Origin: a virus
Virus record (IMG/VR): IMGVR_UViG_3300023110_002336
Coordinates: 26,622-90,621 of that record
Strand: one strand, 5' to 3'
DNA length: 64,000 nucleotides
In this document: positions 11,134 through 20,739 of the stretch, in pieces
Numbering within the stretch: the first letter of the stretch is position 1
Layout of the letters: each line of letters opens with the position of its first letter
Program-made: the position numbers and the translations under genes
Notes under the pieces: generated by a model
Told to the model about the DNA's origin: nothing
Database searches by the model: none
The model's input: only the letters and a program-made list of their open reading frames with translations

Positions 11134-12929
11134 TATCTTAACTTACCTTTGATGTCTACTTGGGGAAACTTAATTTCAAATATTGCATTCTTTGGGCAAA
11201 CCAAAGAATCTCCATCTGGTGACATATTTTCTGCTATTGAGAAAAATACGTTAGAATAATTTGATGATGTTTTATTTACAAACTGAACTTTAACAACATC
11301 ATTAACACCGGGCACGTTGTTCAAGACATTGAAAATTTTTGAGACTGAAAGAGGCTCGCCTACAAAGAGTGGTGTTGAAAACTCATTTGCTAATGCAGCT
11401 ACACAGTTATTTAGGACATCAAATTTATTTGCATTCATCTCTGGTTTAATCACAAAATTAATTCCAAGATTGATGATAAATGTGTCAAGAACATCAACTG
11501 TATCATTAATCATCCGATAATGATTAAGCCAAGTTTTTATATTTTCTTTAATTGTGTTATTTGTCTGTTCGAGTTTGCCTTCTGGATTTTCTGATATGAC
11601 ATACACATTAAGATTTCTTTTTTGTGAATCTGGATCCTTTTGAACTGAGCAACGCTTAATCGACCCAAAGCTAGATGGCATTCTATAAACTAGATTTTCA
11701 TAATCTCTTTGAGTTACGGCTCTGTTCTGAGTTGGAAATGTGTCATAAATTCTTTGTTTTATTTCTGCCGAACTGGGATTGGATACGTTTCCGGCAATTG
11801 GTGTTTCGTTATTTACTTCAAGGGAGGATCTAACTGATTGCACAACTGGTGCCGAAAGCACCGAAACATCTTCAAACTCTAGTATCCTGTTCCCTACTGT
11901 GTTAATTGAATTTGCTGCAACATTGGCGTTTGTTGGATTTGTTTGTCTATACAAAATTGTCAATGTTGTGTTTTGTGGAACTATACCATAATATTTATTT
12001 GATACTAGAGTGCTAGGATCAAAAGAAGTGTCTGTAACGTAAGACTTGCCAAATACATCTATAGCAAGACTTTGCGGCTCTGCCACAACATCACCTGCGT
12101 ATTCGTCCCCGCTACCAAACTGTAAAGAGACACCGTTGTTATCAAAAACAGTTACAAACTTTCGATTGACAAGAAGTGGCTTTAAGACAGATGGCACATT
12201 ATCATTTTTATAATTTTTATTTGTTAGTTTTTTAAATATCGTATCTTGAGAAAGATTTTCAACTTCAAAGTATTCATTACCGTCTGAATCTAAAACACTG
12301 ATTATTTCTGATACATTTAACTCTGATAACTGAACCCTTCTAAACCTCTGAAACGCACCAATTTCTACCGTCTCAGTGTTGAAAAACCCAGATACCACTT
12401 TTCCATATGACTTAATGGCGTAAAAAGTTGGAGCGCCTGTAGTTGGCTCTGTTCTAGCTACCACTATTGGGTTCGTGGTTTTTGCCATGTCTACATCATC
12501 AGTCAAAACAAATCCTAAGCCATTTGCAGAAGAAAAAGTTGTGCCTCGCTTTATGATTGGTATATATCTGTTGTCCGGACCTATACCACTTGTTGAGGCT
12601 GGGACTAGAACATAGATAGCAACCGTACCGTATGTCGAAGGGCGTCCTGAGTTTTTGTATCCCATTATTCTGCCATGGCGAATAATGTTGTTTAACTGAT
12701 AGGAGGTATCTAGAAATGACTCATTAACATTGTAATCTAGATAAAAAGAAAGCTGGTCACCAACATAAGCAACTGCATCCAGCATCATAGAGCCGAAAGA
12801 AGCCTCGCTAAAATCTTGAAATGTATCGGGATAGAATCGTTCTGCTATCTGATTCAAATCCTCTCTAATGCTCCCATAATCTCTATTAGTATAGTTTATA
12901 GAGGGCGTTTTGTTGTTATGCTTTGGCAT
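11133..12929 (-). CDS. Baseplate wedge protein, T4 gp6-like (baseplate J-like)
   Basis: A 598-residue protein. The N-terminus matches the pattern of gp6-like wedge proteins of marine T4-type phages: INYTNRDYGSIREDL, then DFSEASFGSMMLDAVAYVGDQLSFYLDYNVNESF in the first ~75 residues. The middle and C-terminal part (~390-560) holds the J-like region with ITQRDYENLV-type residues (here AVTQRDYENLVYR). In T4, gp6 dimers tie the wedges together around the hub. A GAGGT ribosome site lies 8 bases before the ATG. The gp25-like gene is immediately upstream, the same pairing as in T4-like phages. Confidence 0.9.
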   Translation of the reverse strand: MPKHNNKTPSINYTNRDYGSIREDLNQIAERFYPDTFQDFSEASFGSMMLDAVAYVGDQLSFYLDYNVNESFLDTSYQLNNIIRHGRIMGYKNSGRPSTYGTVAIYVLVPASTSGIGPDNRYIPIIKRGTTFSSANGLGFVLTDDVDMAKTTNPIVVARTEPTTGAPTFYAIKSYGKVVSGFFNTETVEIGAFQRFRRVQLSELNVSEIISVLDSDGNEYFEVENLSQDTIFKKLTNKNYKNDNVPSVLKPLLVNRKFVTVFDNNGVSLQFGSGDEYAGDVVAEPQSLAIDVFGKSYVTDTSFDPSTLVSNKYYGIVPQNTTLTILYRQTNPTNANVAANSINTVGNRILEFEDVSVLSAPVVQSVRSSLEVNNETPIAGNVSNPSSAEIKQRIYDTFPTQNRAVTQRDYENLVYRMPSSFGSIKRCSVQKDPDSQKRNLNVYVISENPEGKLEQTNNTIKENIKTWLNHYRMINDTVDVLDTFIINLGINFVIKPEMNANKFDVLNNCVAALANEFSTPLFVGEPLSVSKIFNVLNNVPGVNDVVKVQFVNKTSSNYSNVFFSIAENMSPDGDSLVCPKNAIFEIKFPQVDIKGKLR

Positions 12930-12944
12930 TCAGTTTACCTCAAC

Positions 12945-13313
12945 TTAAATAGTGAACTCCAGCAAATCTCTTGCAGCGATGTCAGGTATAATATATTCTA
13001 TTCTTAAGCCCAGACTGTTGTTTTCTATTTCCGCTACACCAAACTCAATGCTTGTTATCTCAATAACTGGTAAATATCTCTGTGTCTGATCTTTGATTCT
13101 TGAGTCTATTCTTGCGTAAACATCACTTTGAAAATTCTCGAATAAAAATAATTTTATTCCTACACCAAATTCTGGATCCATTACTCTCTCACCGGGATTT
13201 GTCAAAATTAACATTTTGAAATTTTGTTTAATAAGAGTTTTTAAAGTTTTTATCGATGTATAGCCATCTCCAGAATCCAAAGTAAGTGGAAGTTTAGGTG
13301 CCAAAGAAGCCAT
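12945..13313 (-). CDS. Baseplate wedge protein, T4 gp25-like
   Basis: A 122-residue protein, the usual length for the gp25/lysozyme-like wedge family. Diagnostic elements are NPGERVMDPEFGVGIKLFLFE (residues ~39-59), which contains the conserved turn and FG motif, and the following helix with DVYARIDSRI. In T4, gp25 joins the wedge to the tube and sheath and starts sheath assembly. A GAGGG site lies ~8 bases upstream. It lies 15 bases upstream of the gp6-like gene. Confident family call. Confidence 0.92.
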   Translation of the reverse strand: MASLAPKLPLTLDSGDGYTSIKTLKTLIKQNFKMLILTNPGERVMDPEFGVGIKLFLFENFQSDVYARIDSRIKDQTQRYLPVIEITSIEFGVAEIENNSLGLRIEYIIPDIAARDLLEFTI

Positions 13314-13334
13314 TAATTGTCCCTCACTTTATAA

Positions 13335-16300
13335 TTAGTCATCTTCTTTTCTCTCGCATAGTTGACCCTTGGCGTTAAATGGGTTACTGGTGCGACGATG
13401 CCACCAAGGCACAGTTCTCGCACCGGGAGCAAACTTAAATTTTTCTTTTAGATTTTGTATAGCGACCTGAGCACCAGTGGCATCTGGCTTCTCTTGCTTA
13501 CCAAATTCTCTAGAATAATAATATGATTTAAACATCTTCTTGAGGACAGTATCTGATTTTCGTAATGTCTCTTTTGACCACTCGTCCCAAGTAAGAACAA
13601 ACGGACTGAAACCTCCGCGCTCAGCCCTTGGTAACCAGCCGGGAGCACTTACAGAAGTTGTACCATCTTCTTCAACAGCCATACCCGGCTTATTAGTATT
13701 AGATGCAGTTCCATCACCAATTTCCCCACTCTTTTTGGCTCCACTGGTAAGTTCTCCAATAGAATTTAGATATGACACATCGTTGTAAATTGCAATTGCA
13801 GATAGAATCTGCTTGACTGGAATTGCATATTCCATAAATAATTTGTAATTTGGGTCGTCTATTAACTTGTTGATTAGGCAGAGCAGTTCTTTGCTGTTAC
13901 CCTCAAGTCCTTTGAGCAAGTTCAGAGGCAAGTCTAGTACATCAATTTCAGCAGTTGCTATCACGTCGCCAGAAGTAGTTGAGAACTCCAAACCATAGCG
14001 TAGACCAAGTTCACCTTGAAGACCAACGATAGGTCTACCGGGCGCATCAGGATCAAGTGCTACGCTTCCTTCTCTTGTCTTCTGTCCGTCATAGACATAC
14101 TGAAGAGTACCGGGATAAACTTCGGATACTAATCTATCTCCACCATCATTTCTTATTTGTTTTATAAGTTCGGTAGAATATTCTTCTGGTGCTCCAAGAT
14201 TCCTTCTAATGTACTTTCTGATCTTGAACGGAGCAGTTGGATCTCCACTTGCGCCGTCTATATCTCCAATTGGAACTATCACCTTGTTTGCGAATGGTCT
14301 CAAAAGCCTATCGTCGTCGCCGTGCTCTTCACCAACCATAAAGACCAGATCGCCTTCATCATCTTCCATAGCGTGGTAGTATCCAACGTATGGCGTTCCA
14401 TCTTCTAGAGCAAACTCGTCGCCGTCTGTGTAATCTGATTGACCAGCCGTGATTGGGGAAGCAACTTCTTCTCTCAATTCTTGATTCAGTTTTAACTGTG
14501 AGCCATATGTTAGTTCTGTCAATATATGATAGTGGATGTTAGTCACATAGTTATTCTTATCTATGAATTTTTCTTCAACCATGTTCTTATAAAATACGTT
14601 TGAAATAAAATTGACTTCTTCAATCATAAACTCTTTTAGTATTATTTTACAATCATCTTCTACAGATTTAACAGCAGCAAGATTTTCGTCTTCTCTATAC
14701 TGTGTAAGACCTTGGAGTAATGGTGCTTCTCCAAGTTTTTTAGCGTTCTTTAGATCTTTGCGATTAGGATACTTGTATCTGTTCTGGGCAGCAGCGATTC
14801 TCTCTAAAGCACTCTCAACATCTGTTGGTATATCTATAATTGAACCAGACTGTATTTTATTGAAATACGTTTGAACAGCTTGCTCCAAGAATGCATACCA
14901 AAATTCATCGTCTTTGAAAGGATTGAAAAGCTCAGCCAATTGACCTTGAGAGTCTTTCATATTCTTTTCCATATCCTCAAGAATAAAGGAGGCGTAAACT
15001 GAACTCAAAGTTGTATTAAAATCTGGTTTGAACATTGCAAAAGTATTGATTGTCTTAAGAAAGTGCATTGAAGCATAAATTCTACAAGCAGCGGAAATAG
15101 CTCCCTCAATACCAGCCTTTGATGATCGTCCAAGCACACGGTCAAAGGGTCTTTCTACAATACAATCAGGGTCGCCTGCTAATCTCGGATCATCAGGATA
15201 ATTGTTGTAACTTGTTGAGATCTTTGATGCTATGTCTCCAAAATCTACAAGATCTGTTCTGTATGGTTTACAAGGACTTAATTCAGGGAACATAACATTC
15301 ACAAGACCCAATATTCCTTCTGCATCAACTGGTTTAACGTATACTTTTGGATTGGTGTATGTTCCACCAAATTGTGCCGGGTCGAGATAAAATACCCTCG
15401 CATTATCTCCATTTTCATACTGGTCTCGACTCAAGCCCATTACTCCATCAGAATTTCTTAATGGCTGCTCGATGCCGTCTTCATCTGTAAATGTTGCCTC
15501 CGAATATGGTTTAAAGACTCCGTCTTGCTCAACACCGTATTCTGCCAACTCTGAAGTTAAAGAGTCTGGCTTGGCACCGTAGAGGAAAGAGGGATTATCG
15601 TTTGTGAATACTCTATTTCCAAAATTAGAAGCCAAGGTTTGGATTGTGTTTTGCCAATATGACCTCGCGGCGGGAGTGCCTATGTCAAGGATATCTGAAA
15701 CCATTAGAACCAATGGAGATTCATCTGATAGAGTTTGGAATGAAGCCTCAAAATTTGCAAATTTATTTCTATCTCCAGACATTCTACGAGCAGACTGTAA
15801 GAGTTCATCGATTCCAGAATCAATGCCAATAAATTCATAATTTTGATTCTCAATAATCGCGCTATCGGCTACGGGCTTGGCAGGTGCGGTCTCAGAGCCT
15901 TTAGAATTTTGATTATTAATAGTATCTGCAACATCTGCCGATAAATTGCCATAGTTCAGCAATTGAGTAATTTTTACTCTCACATTACTATTTTTTATAT
16001 TTATGCCATTACGAACTTCGCCAAAATAGAACTCGAATCTATCACCAATGCCCATTGAGTCTACAGTTCCATCAGAATTACCGTTACCTGCTCGATTGTC
16101 ACGATAGGTCATTGTAAGTTCTGGAATTGCTTTACGACGACGAGTAATAATGTTATAGCCATCCTCAACTGGTTCTATTCCTATGTTATATCCAAAATCT
16201 GGTAGTGCCGTTATATCATCTTTGCTTTCTACAAATTTTGTCTTTTTAGTTGTGATAGCGTTTGTTGGTTCATTTACGGTTAATTCTCCAGAGTTTATGC

Positions 16301-19300
16301 CCCAATAGGTGTTCTGCCACTCTCCAACATAAACCGGGAAAGCACCTCTTTGGCGCGCGGTCTTTGCATAATTAACGTCTTCGTCTCCGTCTGAACTGTC
16401 CTTATTATCAACATAGAAATCAACATATTTCTTAGCACCAAATATGGCGAACCTATTAACAAGTCTGGCATGGTTAGTAAAAGGTCTTGCCATCGTGTCA
16501 CAAAGAATCATATTGACGTAACCCCAGTTCTTTTCTCCGGGTCCGTTACCTAGCATGTCATACGAATAGGCTATTTTCAAATTATCTAAGTCTGCGGACA
16601 AGCCTGCTGATGCAGCTTGCTGTAATTCTTCCGGCTCATATGGAAACAGCCCATTGTTACAACCGGGATCAGACAATAGCGGCGGAAGGTTATTCATAAT
16701 TGTGGCTGGAATGCCATCTTGTAATACGTTATTAAGGGTCTCAAAATCATCTGTAGGACGAGTACAGAGAGTTGCAATCTGCTCGTCGGATGCTCTTCCT
16801 GCAAGGATTTCTGCACGTAGTGAACAGAACTCTTCTATTTGATCTGGAGTTGCACATAACGTGGGATTAGCCGGAAGATCAAGATTTTCATAAGTTTGAT
16901 TTGCTATGTTATCCAATTCATCTTTGACTTCTGACGGCAAAAGATTGCCGAAATTGGTAAAGAAAGAGCCAATCGCACTTCTATTTGGCATAGCCTCTCT
17001 GAAATCTGGGAACTGGACTTCTATAATTGTGTCAACTATGGATAGGAATTCTTGTGATGGGTTACCAAGTGAAGCATCAATAATTTCTTGTCTTGTTGAT
17101 GATGAAGCAATCGCCTCGTTAAGCTCTAGAACTCTATCTTTATTTGCAAGGTTGGCACCAGCACCACCAAGTGTCTCAAACATGGAAGCAATAGAATTGT
17201 CTACATCTTCATCCGAAGCATTGGGTCCACATATAGATTCTCTTACAATATCTCTAATCGTTGTATTACCTGTAACCAATCCCGGTAGGCTTCCAATAAT
17301 GTTGCCTGCTGTTTCAAGTGCTTTACAGATTGCCTCACCAAGAATCTCACAAATCTTAACCATTAACTTGATTAATATCTCTAGAACTGCTTGAATAATT
17401 GCTTCTTTGATAGCCTCAACTATTCTTTTAATAATTTCTGCAAAATTTATCTTTGGAATAAATAACTTTGGCAAAGCAATATCGCCTATGTTTCGACAGA
17501 ATGGAAGCTCGACATCCTTTAGGAAGTCCATTATACTCGGAGTGAATAGAGGCGGACGAGGACAATCAGCCACAGCAAGAATCTTACTGATAATTTCTGC
17601 ACCGGGAAATTCATTTAGCTTATCTACAAGATCTAACAATCTTCCTGAATAGTACTCAATCAATGCCAAAATGTATGCTTCCATTATGGAGTCAGCAGAG
17701 AATGTCTGTTCTGCTCTTTTTGCTACACTATTGATGGCATCTGCAGCGGGAGTTTGATTGCCGGATATTTGTTGCGGATTATCATATTCGGTTCCCAGCC
17801 TCGGGCGATGACCAAAGTTACTGCTCTGAGCTTCGTAAACACCTGTAGACACAGTTGTTCCCTCATAAGGACCGGGAGTGCGAGAGGCTCTTTCTTGTTC
17901 AAGCAAAACTGGATCTTCAAAGGGTTTTACAAAATTTACATCACCAAACACGCTTGCATCTGCATCAACAGAATTTCTTTCTTGATCTTGTGCTGCTGTT
18001 TGTCTTGTTCCAGCAGATTGTTTTGCCTCTGCCAATTTTCTCTTGACTAAGGCATCTAGTTCAGCTTGCTCTTCTGGTGGTAGCCCAGCAAAAAGGATAC
18101 CAAAATTTTCTATACCCATTGCCTTTAGGGCACTTGTCAAAGCAATTGTGAGGGCTTCTTCTAATTCCAAGCCTCCCCACAAACAGCCAAGAGCGTCAAG
18201 CAAGAAATCAAGAAGACCACAAAGTTTCATTCTATCAAAAGAACTATCCCATAAATCTCTCGCCGCAAACTTGCCACCTAAGCCTGACGCTCCTATGAGC
18301 ATTTCAGCACATAACTGAACAAACACATTTGGGTTTGTTTGTAGTTTTTCAAATGCCTGTTGGGTAGCCATTGCTTTCACAGCATTTCTACTACCCTTAC
18401 TGAAAATTGATTCCTTGCCTTTTTTCTTGCTTCCAAAAATGACAAGTTCCTCTACTGGCTTGTATCTTTCACCAAACTGATCAACTAGATCCTGCTGTTC
18501 TTCGTCATCTCTACACAATTGCTTGTGGAACTGGTATGCCAAAATGTCGCCAATACCCAAGACATCATTAACCAGTTCTTGACCAAGACCCTGTATGTTT
18601 TCTCTGATCTTATCAGCAACACAACTAGAATCGCCCTCTACTATCTCTTCTGCGTCTAGAAAAGCAACAGTAGGGTATGTGTAATCTTGAATAAAATCAA
18701 CAAAGTTTTTTGGATTACGTGCCGTGAGATCTCTTTCCATATCAGCTAATTGTGCGAAGTAAGCCATCGCTGTACGATCTTTGAATACATCGACCCTATT
18801 GAGCGCTGATAATTTATTTCCTTTGAAAACTTTTGGCTTTTCTCTACAGCCTAGCGAGAAGACTGATAACTTCCTTAGTTTAAAGTTTTTAGTAAATCCA
18901 AGTTTTAATTTTATAACTCTGTCTTTGCCAAAACCAAAACTACCTGCACCAACAATGTTGAATCCTCTACGATTCAAGAACTTATCCAACTCAATTAGGA
19001 CTCTAGCCATCTCGCTGCTTCTGCCAAATCCAGAGTCACCATATTTATCAATATTAAAAACTGAACGGGTTTCGTCAAACACAAGGCTTGCGCCTTTCAT
19101 GACTGATTCTACTTTGACATACCTAGAGTAAAGATTGATTCCTTTACGAACTCTTGTAAGCAAGACCGGCAACTCTGAGGCTAGGTAAGTAACCTCTATC
19201 GGCTCTCTTTCATCATCCTCTTCGTCGTCATCGTCATCTGCTTCCTCTAAGCCCCCAATGGCATCAAAGGGCACTGAATACAACAGAGATAAAGTAGAGT

Positions 19301-19691
19301 TTGCTCTTGCTTCAAGATCAAAATCTTTGTCAGAATCATAAGTTATTGCTTCACGCAAAGCCTCTATGTTTTCAAAACTGACTGCCTTCTGGTATTCATC
19401 CAGAAACAATTCAATCGCTTCTTCTTTGTAGGTTTCAAACCTGTCTACAATGCCTTCATTACCACCAGTATCATTGTGCGAAGTTTTAACGCCAACTTGA
19501 TATAAACAAAGTTTCTCATTGAGAAATGGTGTGTTTAGGCTTGTTTTCCAATTCTGGACTATTGCTTTTGGATTCGGTTTGCAATCGAGACATACTTTCT
19601 CGATTGGTCCGGGTAGATCTACTTCGCAATCATCAATTAGAAAATCGCCATTTTTATCCTGATAGCGCAGGAAAGGTGAAGGATTTGACAT
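13335..19691 (-). CDS. Very large baseplate/tail structural protein, family not recognised
   Basis: A 2118-residue protein. The N-terminus has three cysteines (C18, C34, C37) around a VCLDCKP stretch, then a strongly acidic run at ~150-165 (EEADDDDDEEDDE). A long stretch of hydrophobic helix lies at ~745-810 (for example KRIVEAIKEAIIQAVLEIL, then MVKICEILGEAICKALE). It has the look of amphipathic packing helices rather than a classical membrane span. Later regions are rich in aromatic and charged residues. It sits between the possible spike gene and the gp25-like gene, so a baseplate hub, wedge or tape-measure-like role is plausible. I see no enzymatic motif. Function is inferred from position only. 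Confidence 0.8.
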   Translation of the reverse strand: MSNPSPFLRYQDKNGDFLIDDCEVDLPGPIEKVCLDCKPNPKAIVQNWKTSLNTPFLNEKLCLYQVGVKTSHNDTGGNEGIVDRFETYKEEAIELFLDEYQKAVSFENIEALREAITYDSDKDFDLEARANSTLSLLYSVPFDAIGGLEEADDDDDEEDDEREPIEVTYLASELPVLLTRVRKGINLYSRYVKVESVMKGASLVFDETRSVFNIDKYGDSGFGRSSEMARVLIELDKFLNRRGFNIVGAGSFGFGKDRVIKLKLGFTKNFKLRKLSVFSLGCREKPKVFKGNKLSALNRVDVFKDRTAMAYFAQLADMERDLTARNPKNFVDFIQDYTYPTVAFLDAEEIVEGDSSCVADKIRENIQGLGQELVNDVLGIGDILAYQFHKQLCRDDEEQQDLVDQFGERYKPVEELVIFGSKKKGKESIFSKGSRNAVKAMATQQAFEKLQTNPNVFVQLCAEMLIGASGLGGKFAARDLWDSSFDRMKLCGLLDFLLDALGCLWGGLELEEALTIALTSALKAMGIENFGILFAGLPPEEQAELDALVKRKLAEAKQSAGTRQTAAQDQERNSVDADASVFGDVNFVKPFEDPVLLEQERASRTPGPYEGTTVSTGVYEAQSSNFGHRPRLGTEYDNPQQISGNQTPAADAINSVAKRAEQTFSADSIMEAYILALIEYYSGRLLDLVDKLNEFPGAEIISKILAVADCPRPPLFTPSIMDFLKDVELPFCRNIGDIALPKLFIPKINFAEIIKRIVEAIKEAIIQAVLEILIKLMVKICEILGEAICKALETAGNIIGSLPGLVTGNTTIRDIVRESICGPNASDEDVDNSIASMFETLGGAGANLANKDRVLELNEAIASSSTRQEIIDASLGNPSQEFLSIVDTIIEVQFPDFREAMPNRSAIGSFFTNFGNLLPSEVKDELDNIANQTYENLDLPANPTLCATPDQIEEFCSLRAEILAGRASDEQIATLCTRPTDDFETLNNVLQDGIPATIMNNLPPLLSDPGCNNGLFPYEPEELQQAASAGLSADLDNLKIAYSYDMLGNGPGEKNWGYVNMILCDTMARPFTNHARLVNRFAIFGAKKYVDFYVDNKDSSDGDEDVNYAKTARQRGAFPVYVGEWQNTYWGINSGELTVNEPTNAITTKKTKFVESKDDITALPDFGYNIGIEPVEDGYNIITRRRKAIPELTMTYRDNRAGNGNSDGTVDSMGIGDRFEFYFGEVRNGINIKNSNVRVKITQLLNYGNLSADVADTINNQNSKGSETAPAKPVADSAIIENQNYEFIGIDSGIDELLQSARRMSGDRNKFANFEASFQTLSDESPLVLMVSDILDIGTPAARSYWQNTIQTLASNFGNRVFTNDNPSFLYGAKPDSLTSELAEYGVEQDGVFKPYSEATFTDEDGIEQPLRNSDGVMGLSRDQYENGDNARVFYLDPAQFGGTYTNPKVYVKPVDAEGILGLVNVMFPELSPCKPYRTDLVDFGDIASKISTSYNNYPDDPRLAGDPDCIVERPFDRVLGRSSKAGIEGAISAACRIYASMHFLKTINTFAMFKPDFNTTLSSVYASFILEDMEKNMKDSQGQLAELFNPFKDDEFWYAFLEQAVQTYFNKIQSGSIIDIPTDVESALERIAAAQNRYKYPNRKDLKNAKKLGEAPLLQGLTQYREDENLAAVKSVEDDCKIILKEFMIEEVNFISNVFYKNMVEEKFIDKNNYVTNIHYHILTELTYGSQLKLNQELREEVASPITAGQSDYTDGDEFALEDGTPYVGYYHAMEDDEGDLVFMVGEEHGDDDRLLRPFANKVIVPIGDIDGASGDPTAPFKIRKYIRRNLGAPEEYSTELIKQIRNDGGDRLVSEVYPGTLQYVYDGQKTREGSVALDPDAPGRPIVGLQGELGLRYGLEFSTTSGDVIATAEIDVLDLPLNLLKGLEGNSKELLCLINKLIDDPNYKLFMEYAIPVKQILSAIAIYNDVSYLNSIGELTSGAKKSGEIGDGTASNTNKPGMAVEEDGTTSVSAPGWLPRAERGGFSPFVLTWDEWSKETLRKSDTVLKKMFKSYYYSREFGKQEKPDATGAQVAIQNLKEKFKFAPGARTVPWWHRRTSNPFNAKGQLCERKEDD

Positions 19692-19708
19692 TTTATGCTC
19701 TCAAATAA

Positions 19709-20722
19709 TTAGGTTGTCTTGACATTTCTACTTTCGATATAACGAAACCCAATTGGTTGTAAATAATTTATGTCAAATAGTGTGGCATCTATGTTGGCTC
19801 GCCACAAATCTATTGATGTGGTCACTTCTCTTGTGCTGTATAGAGCGAACGCTGCAGATATTAGAGGTCCTGCAATAGCAGGAGGTAAAGAGGCAGCAGC
19901 AGAAATTGCTATATTTAGAAGCTTTTGATTAGCTTTAGTTTTTCTTACAACACCAATGACATCTTGCAACAAGAACATCAAATCTTGAAATGCTTTTACT
20001 AGATTGTTGCCCATACCAACACCTTGTAGCGGATCATACATCTCGTCTTCGCCAAAGAAAGCACCCAAAGTTCCTGCTGCTGGTCGGGGCTCTGTGTTGT
20101 TTCCAGCAATTAGTTCGATAGTAGGAGCAGGAAGCATCTTACCTCCAAGAGAGTTCTTTTCATTAGTGGCTTGCATTCTGCCTGTAACTATTTTAACACC
20201 CTCTCGACCGATGATTCTCACACCATCAGCCTTGATACCAATACCAGAACGTTGTTCCATGTAACCAGATTTGCCCGGATCTATACCAAAGTTTGCATCA
20301 ATATCGGTAAGTTGTGAAATGTAAATTCTTGCAGCATCAGCCTGAAAGCTGTTGTCTGTATTTGTGCCATCATCAGGCTTACCCATAGATTGCCTCCCAA
20401 CCACTAAATCAATTCTATTAGCCCCCATAGCTCCTTTGCCACCGTAACCACTGGCAGTTCCCGTAGGTTTATCTGCTCCAAAAGTTATAAAAGCGCCTTT
20501 GTGCTGGATAACATGTTCGTTTGGGCTCGCTGCATAATAAACGTTAATGTCTAGCTTTTCAGTGTTTAGTAAGCCGCTTAGTCTTGGTACAAGAGGAGAA
20601 CCGCCAGCATCTTTGCTTTCCATATAGTCTTTTACTTCTCTCTGGATTCTTTTTGCCTCTTTACGACGAGTACCAGAAAACTTACTAGGATCTATTATGC
20701 TTTTAGTTCTTGATTGTGCCAT
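19709..20722 (-). CDS. Virion structural protein, possible baseplate spike component
   Basis: A 337-residue protein starting at an ATG with AAAGGA ~9 bases upstream. After a basic N-terminus (~1-35) there is a glycine-rich strand region (~85-200) with short repeated beta units such as GIGIKADGVRIIGREGVKIVTG. This resembles the repeating strands seen in spike and beta-helix proteins. The C-terminal third has small-residue helices (AISAAASLPPAIAGPLISAAF). It lies directly downstream of the M23 peptidase gene, the place where a spike or hub component is expected. No exact family is recognised. Confidence 0.6.
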   Translation of the reverse strand: MAQSRTKSIIDPSKFSGTRRKEAKRIQREVKDYMESKDAGGSPLVPRLSGLLNTEKLDINVYYAASPNEHVIQHKGAFITFGADKPTGTASGYGGKGAMGANRIDLVVGRQSMGKPDDGTNTDNSFQADAARIYISQLTDIDANFGIDPGKSGYMEQRSGIGIKADGVRIIGREGVKIVTGRMQATNEKNSLGGKMLPAPTIELIAGNNTEPRPAAGTLGAFFGEDEMYDPLQGVGMGNNLVKAFQDLMFLLQDVIGVVRKTKANQKLLNIAISAAASLPPAIAGPLISAAFALYSTREVTTSIDLWRANIDATLFDINYLQPIGFRYIESRNVKTT

Positions 20723-20739
20723 TGTTTTAATCCTTTAAA

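Noticed and set aside
16906-17394. Plus-strand frame of 162 codons
   Set aside because: It is antisense to the 2118-residue gene, whose frame is continuous; it has no ribosome site and low-complexity content.
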